64,000 nucleotides of DNA, taken from Chloroflexi bacterium HGW-Chloroflexi-2. Lineage in GTDB: Bacteria; Chloroflexota; Anaerolineae; Anaerolineales; Anaerolineaceae. Below, piece after piece: positions 1 through 8,872 of this stretch. A program made the translations under genes and the position numbers. Location: NCBI GenBank assembly GCA_002840735.1, contig PHBY01000004.1, positions 62,001-126,000 on the forward strand, given 5' to 3'. How positions within the stretch are numbered: position 1 is the first letter of the stretch; every line of letters starts with the position of its first letter. The notes beneath the pieces were generated by a model. It ran no database searches. It was not told where the DNA came from and saw only the letters and a program-made list of their open reading frames with translations.

Positions 1-1
1 T

Positions 2-958
2 CGAGGAGAAACAGGTTCCATATTTCCTTCTTTGATCGCAAAATGGGCACCTCCCTTCATTGCTTCCAACCCACAAATCCAGCTTGATCCCGGGCGCATC
101 ATCATCGAAGCGAATGCACTGAAAACCTTTGGAAAATCCGGCTCACTTTCACATCTGACGAATGAAAAAATTCGCCTGCCTGAATTTGTCTGGATGGATA
201 CAACACACAATATTCTAATCATGGAAGATGTATGTAATTGCCCTGACCTTGCCGAATGGATTCAACTCTCGCAGGAAAATGAGAAGGTTTACTCCATTGG
301 CAAAAGCATTGGAACATTTATTGCCAATATTCACAAATACAGCGCTAACCAGTCGGATCTGGGATTACAGTTTCTCAATCAACGCATTCAAAAAACGCGC
401 CTGGAAGTCCTGTATCAGAATGTGAAGATGTATGCCCAAAAAGCACATCTGGAAAACGTAGATGATGTAGGAAACGCAGCACTCGCTTATGGAAAATTGT
501 TACAGGCACCGGGGAATGTGATCATCATGGGTGACCTGTGGTTACCTTCGATCATTGTGTCTGGTGAGGAGTTGAGAATTATTGATTGGGAACTTTCACA
601 TTATGGTCGACCTTCTCAGGATGTCGGGCATCTGGCTGCCCATTTATGGATGCACACCCATCGACCACCGTCCAAATTTACAGCAGATAATGCCAGGTTG
701 ATATTGCAGGGGTTTTTGGAAAGTTATCGAACCACGCTGGGAAAGGATTTTGACCAAATTTTTGGCGTTGATGGTGTACAGGAAAGTTCCATTCATTTCG
801 GATCTGAAATTTTGGCCAGAACCGTGGGTTATTTTCAAACAGGTTATCTTTACCAGGGATTGGATTGGAATCATCCGGATATTCAACAAGCTGCTCAAAC
901 AGCTGCCCGGCATATTCTCAATCCAGCTGGTGAAAAAACCTTTGAAATTCTTAAATAA
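2..958 (+). CDS. APH-family small-molecule kinase, C-terminal part (5' end outside window)
   Basis: The reading frame is open from the first bases of the window, so the start and the glycine-rich N-lobe lie upstream. Visible are a probable ATP-binding lysine strand (IAKW), a hinge region (LIMEDV) and a Brenner-type catalytic motif GDLW followed by the metal-binding IDWE (residues counted from a TTG at position 32: about 170-190). This order is that of the aminoglycoside phosphotransferase/choline kinase/methylthioribose kinase superfamily. The spacing and the IIIEANAL helix resemble methylthioribose kinase, but the substrate cannot be told from sequence. The usual HxD is replaced by GDLW. A TTG at position 32 could be read as a start but would delete the glycine-rich loop, so I regard the gene as truncated by the window edge. 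Confidence 0.75.
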   Translation, partial: RGETGSIFPSLIAKWAPPFIASNPQIQLDPGRIIIEANALKTFGKSGSLSHLTNEKIRLPEFVWMDTTHNILIMEDVCNCPDLAEWIQLSQENEKVYSIGKSIGTFIANIHKYSANQSDLGLQFLNQRIQKTRLEVLYQNVKMYAQKAHLENVDDVGNAALAYGKLLQAPGNVIIMGDLWLPSIIVSGEELRIIDWELSHYGRPSQDVGHLAAHLWMHTHRPPSKFTADNARLILQGFLESYRTTLGKDFDQIFGVDGVQESSIHFGSEILARTVGYFQTGYLYQGLDWNHPDIQQAAQTAARHILNPAGEKTFEILK

Positions 959-970
959 GGCAAAGAGAAA

Positions 971-1055
971 TATCATCTCAATTAATCGTGGTTAGCAGGT
1001 GTTTTGGAGTGCACTTGCACTCCAAAACACCCTACTGCTAATTATTGAGATGATC
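971..1055. repeat. Palindromic dispersed repeat, copy 1 of 3
   Basis: An approximately 84-bp imperfect palindrome with outer arms ATCATCTCAAT and ATTGAGATGAT and a strong central hairpin (GGTGTTTTGGAGTGCA paired with its complement). It lies in the 136-bp gap between two co-directional genes. Copies 2 (6608-6694) and 3 (36625-36712) share the architecture, but their arm bases change together. It looks like a REP/MITE-type element; no coding capacity is visible. Confidence 0.85.
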
Positions 1056-1094
1056 CAAAGAGAAGATATCTATTCAATGTAGAAAGAAGGACTT

Positions 1095-2486
1095 ATGAAA
1101 AAATATGACTTAGCAGTTATTGGTGCAGGTTCAGGTGGTTTAGTGGCAGCCATGACTGCCAATCGCCGTGGCCTTAAGGTGGCTATGATCGAAAAAAATA
1201 AAATTGGTGGCGAATGTACCCATGCGGGTTGTGTTCCCAGCAAAACATTTATCAGCAGTGCCCGGCTTTTCCATGCGATGAAAAAAGCAGAACGGCTTGG
1301 TTTACCAGCTTCCAATCCAGACAGCCGCCTGGATTTTGGCAGGGTGATGGAGCATGTCAATGATGTGGTTCAGAGCATTTACGAATATGAAAAACCCCCT
1401 GTTTTTCAAGATCAAGGGATTGATGTTTACATACATGATGCTGGTGCAGCATTCATTAACCCCACTGAAATTAAAATTGGTGAGGAAGTCATTTTTACGA
1501 AAAACACCATTATTGCCAGCGGTTCCTCACCGCGCATGGCACCACATAGTGGCGGCCAAATGCCTGATGTGTTGACTAACAACAACTTCTGGGATTTACG
1601 TGAACTGCCGGAATCCATTGTCTTCCTGGGTGGAGGTGTAATTTCCGTGGAATTGGGTCAATCTCTGGCAAGGTTCGGATCAGAAGTGAGTATTATTGAG
1701 CAGTATCCCCGAATTCTGCAGGTCACAGATGAGAAGGTTGGTGAACTGGTGAGTGAAGTTCTGGGCAGGGAAGGAGTTAAGATCTACACGAATACAAAGG
1801 TAATCGATTGTCTGGCTCTTGATAATGGAAAAGTAAGACTCTTTCTCGATCAAAATGGGGAAAGAAAGGAAATGGTGGTCGATCGAATTTTTGCTGCCCT
1901 CGGACGTGTTCCCAATATCGCCGGATTGGAACTCGAGAATGCCGGTGTGGCGTATAACGAATTTGCGATTAAAACCAATGAATATCTGCAAACAACAGCC
2001 AATAACATTTACGCCATCGGTGATGTCGCATCGCCTGCCAAATTTACCCACATGGCTTCTTATCAGGCAGAAATCGCACTGGAAAATATTCTTTCCGGTA
2101 ACCATGTATTGAATGATTTATCAATTGTCCCATGGGCAATCTTTATGGAGCCAGAGATCGGGCATGTTGGTTTGAATGAAGCACAAGCAAGGAAAAAATA
2201 TGATCAAGTGAACACCTTTCAGGTAGAGACCAATTCCATTGATCGCTTTAAAACAGAGAGTGAAACCGAAGGCTTCCTTAAAATTGTGATGGATGAAGAA
2301 GATCGCATTCTGGGAGCGGATGCCATTGGAAAACATGCCGGTGAATGGATCCAGTTTTTCACACTGGCCATCAAACTTAAATTACCGATTCAAGACCTGG
2401 GCAACTTAATTTTTATCTATCCTACCTTTTCAGAAATCATTAAAAAGGCGATTTCCCGATATCTTCGTACCAAGGAAAATCAATAA
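1095..2486 (+). CDS. Flavoprotein disulfide reductase, mercuric-reductase/dihydrolipoamide-dehydrogenase-like (paralogue 1)
   Basis: A 463-residue pyridine nucleotide-disulfide oxidoreductase. The N-terminal FAD-binding motif GAGSGG (10-15) is followed by the redox-active disulfide C41-THAG-C46 in the context GGECTHAGCVPSK. A NAD(P)H-binding GGGVISVELG and the second FAD contact YAIGDV follow, then the dimerisation domain. In the C-terminal catalytic motif the His of glutathione reductase is replaced (IYPTFSE), as in MerA-like proteins. No CC dipeptide C-terminus or heavy-metal domain is present, so mercury reduction is not supported. It probably reduces a disulfide or quinone substrate. The start follows AGAAGGA. 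It shares this fold with genes at 6745 and 12473. Confidence 0.9.
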   Translation: MKKYDLAVIGAGSGGLVAAMTANRRGLKVAMIEKNKIGGECTHAGCVPSKTFISSARLFHAMKKAERLGLPASNPDSRLDFGRVMEHVNDVVQSIYEYEKPPVFQDQGIDVYIHDAGAAFINPTEIKIGEEVIFTKNTIIASGSSPRMAPHSGGQMPDVLTNNNFWDLRELPESIVFLGGGVISVELGQSLARFGSEVSIIEQYPRILQVTDEKVGELVSEVLGREGVKIYTNTKVIDCLALDNGKVRLFLDQNGERKEMVVDRIFAALGRVPNIAGLELENAGVAYNEFAIKTNEYLQTTANNIYAIGDVASPAKFTHMASYQAEIALENILSGNHVLNDLSIVPWAIFMEPEIGHVGLNEAQARKKYDQVNTFQVETNSIDRFKTESETEGFLKIVMDEEDRILGADAIGKHAGEWIQFFTLAIKLKLPIQDLGNLIFIYPTFSEIIKKAISRYLRTKENQ

Positions 2487-2518
2487 ATCAATAATTGCTA
2501 CTCAATTATTTAACGATA

Positions 2519-2557
2519 AAAGGTTGAGATGATGATCTCAACCTTTCCGATTTTTTT
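2519..2557. terminator. Rho-independent terminator between convergent genes
   Basis: A perfect 12-bp stem (AAAGGTTGAGAT / ATCTCAACCTTT) with a 4-base GATG loop is followed by a run of seven T. It lies in the 113-bp gap between the flavoprotein gene (+) and the ABC ATPase gene (-). The A-run on the other side makes it potentially bidirectional. Confidence 0.85.
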
Positions 2558-2599
2558 AGGCCTTGTAATATCAACTACTGCGATTCTAATGATTGCGTT

Positions 2600-3643
2600 T
2601 TACTGTTGACTGACTTCAAAGAGTTTTTCTGGAGGAAAGTAGACATAGATATTTTCTCCATGTGGTATTACCGGCGCAGGCATAGGAACCCTGGCCCTTA
2701 CGGTTAAGGATTGAATTTCCACTTGATATTCGATATATTCGCCACGATACATACAATCGGTTACAACTCCTTGCAAAGTATTGATTTCCGGTTCAGTTTG
2801 CACCCGGATATGTTCAGGACGGATGGCAAATAAGGCGGATTCTGCATGATGTCCATTGGTATTCACAGATAATTTACCAAAATCAGTTGTTAACACACCA
2901 TTCGCCAGGTTTCCTTTGAAGAAGGTGGATACACCCACAAAACGTGCTGAAGATTGGGTGGGAGGTTTGGTGAACAATTTCATCGGTTGATCAATGGCTG
3001 CTACCTGTCCGTTGATCAAAAGTGCTGTGCGATCGGACATCCCCATGGCTTCATTCAGATCATGCGTCACCAGAATCGTTGTAATGCCCAATTCCTGTTG
3101 TATCCGACGGATGGCTTCCTGCAAATTGACCCGCACTTCTGTATCCAGGCTGCTGAGGGGTTCATCCAGCAACATTGACTTCGGTTGTAAGATTAATGCC
3201 CTGGCTAATGCTATCCGTTGTTGTTCCCCCCCGGAAAGCTGGGAAGGCTTTCTTTTTTTTACCCCCGGTAGACCAATCAAATTCAACATTTTTTTGACTT
3301 CAGCGCGAATCGTTTCCGGATTAGCCCCCTGTACTTTCAAACCAAATCCGATATTTTCTTCCACGTTAAGAAAAGGGAACAGATAAGCTTTCTGAAACAT
3401 GAGAATCGCACCACGTTTGTTGGGTGCAACCGGTAAAATGCTTTTACCGTCAAATAAGATTTGGCCTTCATCAGGACTTTCCAGGCCCGTTATTAATTTT
3501 AAAATGGTTGATTTTCCACTGCCTGAAGGCCCCAATAACGCCACTAATTCACCTGAATGGATCTCAAGTGATAAATGATTCAAAACTGGCTGATGACTGC
3601 CCGGATATGTTTTTTTAAGTTCAACTAATTCTATTTTCGTCAT
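2600..3643 (-). CDS. ABC transporter ATP-binding protein (importer, YnjD/PotA-like)
   Basis: A 347-residue nucleotide-binding subunit. Walker A GPSGSGKST is near residue 38, the signature LSGGEQQR near 138, Walker B SMLLDEP next to it, and the switch His lies in LVTHD. A C-terminal TOBE-like β-domain (after about residue 240) is typical of the spermidine/iron/thiamine importer ATPases and longer than E. coli YnjD. It is the last gene of a four-gene minus-strand operon: its start overlaps the stop of the upstream permease. It energises the importer formed with the genes at 3643, 4434 and 5321. Confidence 0.9.
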   Translation of the reverse strand: MTKIELVELKKTYPGSHQPVLNHLSLEIHSGELVALLGPSGSGKSTILKLITGLESPDEGQILFDGKSILPVAPNKRGAILMFQKAYLFPFLNVEENIGFGLKVQGANPETIRAEVKKMLNLIGLPGVKKRKPSQLSGGEQQRIALARALILQPKSMLLDEPLSSLDTEVRVNLQEAIRRIQQELGITTILVTHDLNEAMGMSDRTALLINGQVAAIDQPMKLFTKPPTQSSARFVGVSTFFKGNLANGVLTTDFGKLSVNTNGHHAESALFAIRPEHIRVQTEPEINTLQGVVTDCMYRGEYIEYQVEIQSLTVRARVPMPAPVIPHGENIYVYFPPEKLFEVSQQ

Positions 3644-4437
3644 TAATACTGCTCCCTGATTGTATTCCCATGCTGGACAAGAAATCGCGCTGAAGCTGCA
3701 ATGATGATCACTGGAGGGGCAACAAATAAAAGTGATAAGGCGGCAATGGAAGTTGGATTTCCTCCTGATACCGCTGAAAACAACAGCATTGGTAAGGTCA
3801 GAATCTTTCCACCACCAATTAATAATGTTAATAAGTACTGGCTCCAGGAAATTAAAAATGCAAATAAAGCAGCCACGATCAGACCAGGAAATACCAATCT
3901 GAGTGTGACCGTAAAAAATATTCGTAGGCGGCTGGATCCCAACACCAACGCCTGGTGTTCGTAATTTTCATCATAACGTGAAAATACCCCTGAAAGTGTG
4001 AAAATTGTGTAGGGCAAAGTAGGTACCAGATGTGCCAGAATAACCCCAAATAATGTACCAGACCAACCCAATCGCAAAAATAGGATATTAAGTCCCATCC
4101 CAACTGCTAAAGGAGGAACAACAGTCGGTAAAAAGAAAATTAACCAGGCTATTTGTCTACCGCGAAAAGTACGCAAACCCAGCGTTCGTGCTGCCGGAAA
4201 ACCTATCAGCAAGGATAAAAAGCTGACCAACATGGCAATACCAATACTGATAAATAGCCCGGAAGTCGTCCGGGGGTCATTCAACATACGGGTTACGATG
4301 TTCGTTGTCCATGATGTGGGTAATGGCGCTGGAAAAAACCAGCGTTCAGAAAACGCATAAAGCATAAACAAAACCATTGGGGCTATCAGGATTCCATACA
4401 GGAATATGCGAAAGATTACAATTGTAAGATTTTTCAT
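3643..4437 (-). CDS. ABC transporter permease (YnjC-type, second permease)
   Basis: A 264-residue inner-membrane permease with about six hydrophobic helices, starting with a transmembrane segment (residues 8-28). The cytoplasmic EAA loop appears as HQALVLGSSRLRIFFTVTLR. It belongs to the binding-protein-dependent permease family that pairs two different permeases with one solute-binding protein. The start overlaps the stop of the preceding permease by four bases, so the two are probably translationally coupled. The substrate cannot be assigned from sequence. Confidence 0.88.
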   Translation of the reverse strand: MKNLTIVIFRIFLYGILIAPMVLFMLYAFSERWFFPAPLPTSWTTNIVTRMLNDPRTTSGLFISIGIAMLVSFLSLLIGFPAARTLGLRTFRGRQIAWLIFFLPTVVPPLAVGMGLNILFLRLGWSGTLFGVILAHLVPTLPYTIFTLSGVFSRYDENYEHQALVLGSSRLRIFFTVTLRLVFPGLIVAALFAFLISWSQYLLTLLIGGGKILTLPMLLFSAVSGGNPTSIAALSLLFVAPPVIIIAASARFLVQHGNTIREQY

Positions 4438-5318
4438 TCCTGAGTGCCCTCCTTCTCGCCCCGCAGACTGATGATCGCTACGATCATGACAATCAATGTA
4501 ATCACAAAGCTGATCACCATTCCTTCTGCACGGCTATTTAAATCCGGATTCAGGAAGAAGTCCAGTGCCAGAACTGGCAACATACGTGGGTATCGTACGC
4601 CAAGTATGGCTGGGACTTCATAGGCACTGAAAACAAACCCAAATATGATTAATGAACCTGCCATAAGTGAAGGCAATACCTGGGGAATCGTGATATACCA
4701 CAACCTTTGCCAGCGTGAAGCGCCCAGATTTTCAGCAACAATATCCAGATTTTCTGCCTGTGAGCGCAATACTGCCAGTACGATCAACGTCAGGAAGGGG
4801 ATCTCTTTCGTAACATAATCCAGAATAATCCCAATACCTGAACGGTCTTTTACCAGGATTGGAAAATCAGCTGGCGTCTGAATGAGCCCCAAAGAGGCTG
4901 TAAATCGAGCTAATAAACCACTTTGGGAAAAAAATAGTAAGAGCGCTATCGCCCAAACCAAATGCGGAAAAGCCAGATTCCAGTTCAAAGCCAAAGTGTC
5001 CGTTTGCTGGGATTTACCTTTGTTATTACTGAGCCAGATGGCTATTGTCAATGCACCGATGGCAGAGAGCAATGTCGAAGCCGTTGCAACCCATAATGAA
5101 AATCCTAAGGATGACCAAAATTCCCGCCCAGCGGGTCCCTGGCCTGAAAAGACATTTCGATAAGCCTCAAAACTGATGGTTTCCTGCTCCGTTCCGGTCA
5201 TTAATCCAAAACTTTGTGCCAAACCGAATAGAATACTGGCCCCAAACAACAGACTGATTACCAGTATTGCTGGGGCCAACTTTATCCATGGAGAAGAAAA
5301 ATCCAGTCGTTTGAACAT
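4434..5318 (-). CDS. ABC transporter permease (YnjC-type, first permease)
   Basis: A membrane permease of 294 residues from the ATG at 5318. An upstream in-frame start at 5351 would run into the preceding solute-binding-protein gene, so I prefer the inner start, just after that gene's stop at 5321. Hydrophobic helices begin near residue 10. The EAA-like loop AENLGASRWQRLWYITIP lies in the C-terminal half, followed by the usual PSLMAGSLIIFGF helix. It pairs with the permease at 3643 to form the membrane channel of the importer. Confidence 0.88.
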   Translation of the reverse strand: MFKRLDFSSPWIKLAPAILVISLLFGASILFGLAQSFGLMTGTEQETISFEAYRNVFSGQGPAGREFWSSLGFSLWVATASTLLSAIGALTIAIWLSNNKGKSQQTDTLALNWNLAFPHLVWAIALLLFFSQSGLLARFTASLGLIQTPADFPILVKDRSGIGIILDYVTKEIPFLTLIVLAVLRSQAENLDIVAENLGASRWQRLWYITIPQVLPSLMAGSLIIFGFVFSAYEVPAILGVRYPRMLPVLALDFFLNPDLNSRAEGMVISFVITLIVMIVAIISLRGEKEGTQE

Positions 5319-5320
5319 AA

Positions 5321-6580
5321 TTATTGAGCTAACAAAACAAACTGACGCCAACCTTCTTCAACTAAACTCTGGTATTCAGCAGCGGTGTCACCCACCAATG
5401 CTTTTGCCAGGTCTGAAGGCGGTGTTGCGGCGTTACCCAATTTTTGTGAGGCTTCCTGTAATTTTGTCAGTGCTGCCGAATCGGTGACGCGATTGATATC
5501 AATGCCAAACCCAAGTCCAAATCCATTCTCGGGTAAGACCTGAGCTGCCTGAAATTCCGGATCAAGAATCAAGTTTGCCAGAACCAATGCGGCCGCTTTA
5601 CTGGGTGCATTCAAAGGTATCCCAACATAATTAAAATCGCCAATCATGTAGTTGTCGAAGACAAATGCACGTGCGGTTTCCGGGACGAGACCTTGTTCAA
5701 TTAATGCTCCAGCACCAACGATTGCTTGCGTGATGCTGAAATCTACTTCCTGGTTGGCAAATAAACTGTGTAATTCGTTTTCATCTTTGGGATAGGTCTC
5801 ACCCTGACGCCACAAATAGGGCTTGATTTCATTGAAATAATCCCACAAGAGTGGAGAATATTCATTCCAGATTGCCTGATCAAATCTTCCCCATTGTTCC
5901 ACGTTGCCACTGAGCTCATATAAAGCGCCTTTTGCAAAGCGGGTTCCCTGGAATCCTCCAGGACCTGGGGCAATATAGGTAAAACGACCCGGATTTTCAA
6001 CAACCCAATCTTTCAATTCAGCATAAGAACGTGGTAAGTCTTCGGGCTGCATACGTGCAGAATCATAAATCAATTGGAACTGTGCAGATGACCAGGGGCT
6101 TTCCTGAAAGTCAACCGGGGTGCCAAAGTCACGATTAATGGCCGGGTTATCCCAATTTACCAGACGGCTATTTGGCAATTTGTCAGCCCAGGCAGGTAAA
6201 AGGAGATTGGCTTGTTTCAGCGTGGTAAAATTTTCCCCGTTGATCCAGATCAGATCGACAACACCCGGATCTTTACCGGCTTGTTTTTCACTGAGCACCT
6301 GATTGACCGCGTCGACAGTGTCAGCAACGGGCACTCTGTTCAGGGTGATATCATAACGTTCTTTTAAAGCTTTCCCATAAAAGCTATCAACGTAATTATT
6401 GATGGATTCAGATCCACCCCAGAGATACCAATTGACGGTTTGTCCTTTGGCTGCTGCAACGACACTATCCCAATCATTGATGTCGTAAGTTGTGGGAGAT
6501 GTTTGAGTATTATTACCGGCAACATTGCAGGCGCTCAATAGGACTGTAAAAAGTATCAAGATTGCAATTATTTTTTTCAT
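5321..6580 (-). CDS. ABC transporter solute-binding lipoprotein, YnjB family (COG4134)
   Basis: A 419-residue exported lipoprotein. A 17-residue signal ends in the lipobox LLSAC. I chose the ATG at 6580 because it gives a proper lipoprotein signal and has AAAGGAA upstream; the open frame continues to 6658 but only through the flank of a repeat. The segments AKGQTVNWYLWGGSESIN and VDLIWINGENFTTLKQANLL match what I recall of E. coli YnjB. That family is an uncharacterised extracellular binding protein; thiamine-like or other cations have been guessed but not shown. It is first in the four-gene importer operon. Confidence 0.85.
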   Translation of the reverse strand: MKKIIAILILFTVLLSACNVAGNNTQTSPTTYDINDWDSVVAAAKGQTVNWYLWGGSESINNYVDSFYGKALKERYDITLNRVPVADTVDAVNQVLSEKQAGKDPGVVDLIWINGENFTTLKQANLLLPAWADKLPNSRLVNWDNPAINRDFGTPVDFQESPWSSAQFQLIYDSARMQPEDLPRSYAELKDWVVENPGRFTYIAPGPGGFQGTRFAKGALYELSGNVEQWGRFDQAIWNEYSPLLWDYFNEIKPYLWRQGETYPKDENELHSLFANQEVDFSITQAIVGAGALIEQGLVPETARAFVFDNYMIGDFNYVGIPLNAPSKAAALVLANLILDPEFQAAQVLPENGFGLGFGIDINRVTDSAALTKLQEASQKLGNAATPPSDLAKALVGDTAAEYQSLVEEGWRQFVLLAQ

Positions 6581-6607
6581 ATCATTCCTTTTTTTAATTT
6601 TTTTCCG

Positions 6608-6694
6608 TATCATTTCAATTAATCGTGGTAAGCGGGTGTTTTTGGCGTGCACCTGCACGCCAAAAACACCCTACCGCTAATTATTGAGATGATA
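6608..6694. repeat. Palindromic dispersed repeat, copy 2 of 3
   Basis: An 87-bp palindrome: outer arms TATCATTTCAAT / ATTGAGATGATA and an inner stem GGTGTTTTTGGCGTGCA with its exact complement around a CC loop. It lies 28 bp upstream of the YnjB-like gene and downstream of the flavoprotein gene at 6745. Relative to copy 1 the stem base pairs change on both sides (GGAGTG/CACTCC becomes GGCGTG/CACGCC). Confidence 0.88.
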
Positions 6695-6744
6695 CTTTTT
6701 TCCCTATGTAAGACGACGACTCTGCTGGTATTCTTACCTCGCTA

Positions 6745-8151
6745 TCAAGAAATTCGATAGCGAAGATATGTTTTGATTTCTCGTAGCATATTAGGCAAAG
6801 TTTCGCGCATAAAAGCATCTGCAATTTTTTGGATTCCATTGGAGAATGTTGGGTAGGGATAAACCTGCCGGTATAATTTGTACATCGATATGCGCTGGTT
6901 GATTGCCAGGGTGAAGAATGAGATCATTTCGGAAGCATGCGGAGCAACAATGGTAGCGCCGAGGATCGTTCCGGTTAAGCGCACAACATCGACCAGAATA
7001 AAACCATTTTGAATATCATCGGTATAACCCCGGTCCAAATCTTTCAGGTCAAAGCGTAAATGCATAATCAGATTAGGGTGACATTTTTCTTCGATTTGTT
7101 TGCGGGTCAGACCGACCGTTGCAATTTCAGGATCGCTGTAGGTGGAAGTCGGGAAGAGTGGTTCCTTTTTTGAAGCTGGCAGATAGGGAAATAATATCTT
7201 TTGAACCACACGGCGTCCCTGTGCGTTGGCTGAGTGGGTAAATGCAGAGGTTGGGGTTACATCACCAATGGCGTATACACCTTTTACATTGGTGCGTCCA
7301 AAACCATCTACCTGAATGCCATTACGATCGTAAGCAATGCCAGCTTTTTCGAGATCCAATTGATCGATGTTGCGTACCCGCCCAATGGCTATCAATACTT
7401 GATCCACATCCTGAATCGGGAAAAGCTCATCCTGACGCCTGGCAAAAAGTGTTTTTGATTCTTCTTCATAATGATCACTGGTGGCTTTTAGATGCACATT
7501 AATCCCGCGTTTTTCCAGCTCGGGCTGCATGGCCTCCGCGACCTCAGGAGGGTAGGTTGGTAAAACATGCTCATCCAGTGCAATCAATGTAACCCGCGAA
7601 CCTAATTTTTGAAAGGCAAAGGCCATTTCGACCGCAATAATACCAGCACCCATAATAACCAGATGACGGGGCAGTTGAGAGATATCAAATAATGATTCAT
7701 TCGTCAATGTTCTCTCCTCGGGTAAGCCAGGAATGTCAAGGAGTCGCGGGCGTGCTCCGGTGGCAATGACAATATGATCCGCACTGATCAGTCGTTTGTC
7801 GCCATCTGGGACCGTCACTTCAAGCTCTTTTGGGTTATTGAATCTTGCATGCCCCTGGATGAAATCAATATTCGGATAATGCTGCATTTCTGTGGTTTCT
7901 TTGTCGCGCAATTGATTGCGTTTTCTGGTTACCTCAGCCAGAACTTGGTTAACATCATCTCCAGGTCGGTATTTTTTAGCCAGGTGGATTAAAGTCTTCG
8001 ATGGTACACAACCCACATTGGTACAATCACCACCCACATGCAGGCTTTCGATCAAAGCTACCCGTTTTCCAAGATTCGCCAACCCAATTGCAACAGTGAT
8101 ACCTCCAGAACCGGCACCAATGACTACATGGTTGGAATGCTCTGTTTTCAT
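6745..8151 (-). CDS. Flavoprotein disulfide reductase, mercuric-reductase-like (paralogue 2)
   Basis: A 468-residue NAD(P)H-dependent flavoenzyme: FAD motif GAGSGG (12-17), redox disulfide C43-TNVG-C48 (GGDCTNVGCVPSK), NAD(P)-binding MGAGIIAVEMA, second FAD contact YAIGDV and a C-terminal interface domain with YPYPTFSN. The catalytic His is replaced by Tyr, as in MerA relatives. The start overlaps the stop of the TVP38-family gene by ATGA, so the two are coupled. The pairing of a MerA-like oxidoreductase with a TVP38 membrane protein recurs in several phyla. The function is unknown, and membrane redox is a guess. No merR, merT or merP lies nearby. Confidence 0.9.
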   Translation of the reverse strand: MKTEHSNHVVIGAGSGGITVAIGLANLGKRVALIESLHVGGDCTNVGCVPSKTLIHLAKKYRPGDDVNQVLAEVTRKRNQLRDKETTEMQHYPNIDFIQGHARFNNPKELEVTVPDGDKRLISADHIVIATGARPRLLDIPGLPEERTLTNESLFDISQLPRHLVIMGAGIIAVEMAFAFQKLGSRVTLIALDEHVLPTYPPEVAEAMQPELEKRGINVHLKATSDHYEEESKTLFARRQDELFPIQDVDQVLIAIGRVRNIDQLDLEKAGIAYDRNGIQVDGFGRTNVKGVYAIGDVTPTSAFTHSANAQGRRVVQKILFPYLPASKKEPLFPTSTYSDPEIATVGLTRKQIEEKCHPNLIMHLRFDLKDLDRGYTDDIQNGFILVDVVRLTGTILGATIVAPHASEMISFFTLAINQRISMYKLYRQVYPYPTFSNGIQKIADAFMRETLPNMLREIKTYLRYRIS

Positions 8152-8858
8152 TTTGTTATTCCTTCTCTTTTTTTATAAAGTCGCGATAAAACCAGGCTGC
8201 CAATAAAAATCAAAATGGATGCAGCTAATGTGGCAGGATTAAGTTTTGGAACCCCACCATCAAATTGTTCAATGGAGGCACCTGCCAAAATAAAGGCAAT
8301 TGTTCCAGGGATTGATCCTAAAGCGGTTGCAGTAATAAATGGCAGCCAGCGTATACGTAAAAACCCGGCCAGATAATTCACCAGGTCATACGGCAAAAAC
8401 AGAAAGCGCATAATCATGACAGTTTCAAAGCTATTCTTACGCATCCGCTCCGCATAGCGTTGCACGATGTTATCGCTTGAGCTTTCCTTGAAAATTCCCT
8501 GACCAAAATAATATCCAACCAGATAGGCAATGGTTGCTGAGGTATTACTGGCAATAATGGTATACAGTACACCCAACACAGGGCCAAAGAGAAATCCTCC
8601 TGCCAGTGTCAAAATTGTGGATGGAAAAATAACCAACGGTCGAATGGCGTAAAGAATTATATAAATAGCTGGCCCCCACAAGGAGTTGGTCATCAAGCCT
8701 AATAATTGCTGCATGACCTCAACAGCAGTTAAGTTTTGGCTGTAGGCATAAACCTGATATCCGGCGATTAATCCCAACCAGAAAAGGAATGCCAGAATTT
8801 TGGTCCTATTTTTCTTAATCCAGATTGGTAGAATAAGCATTTTGTTTGTTGAATTCAT
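8148..8858 (-). CDS. TVP38/TMEM64 (DedA/SNARE-associated) family membrane protein
   Basis: A 236-residue polytopic protein with five or six hydrophobic segments. The central region has the family pattern: FPSTILTLAGGFLFGPVLG, then FLFLPYDLVNYLAGF, then ATALGSIPGTIAFILAGAS. The family is thought to act in lipid or membrane homeostasis; the biochemical role here is unknown. AAAGGAA precedes the ATG. It is the middle gene of an operon with a CDP-alcohol phosphatidyltransferase upstream and a flavoprotein reductase downstream. A second member of the family is at 33140. Confidence 0.88.
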   Translation of the reverse strand: MNSTNKMLILPIWIKKNRTKILAFLFWLGLIAGYQVYAYSQNLTAVEVMQQLLGLMTNSLWGPAIYIILYAIRPLVIFPSTILTLAGGFLFGPVLGVLYTIIASNTSATIAYLVGYYFGQGIFKESSSDNIVQRYAERMRKNSFETVMIMRFLFLPYDLVNYLAGFLRIRWLPFITATALGSIPGTIAFILAGASIEQFDGGVPKLNPATLAASILIFIGSLVLSRLYKKREGITK

Positions 8859-8872
8859 TATGATAGTTTCCT

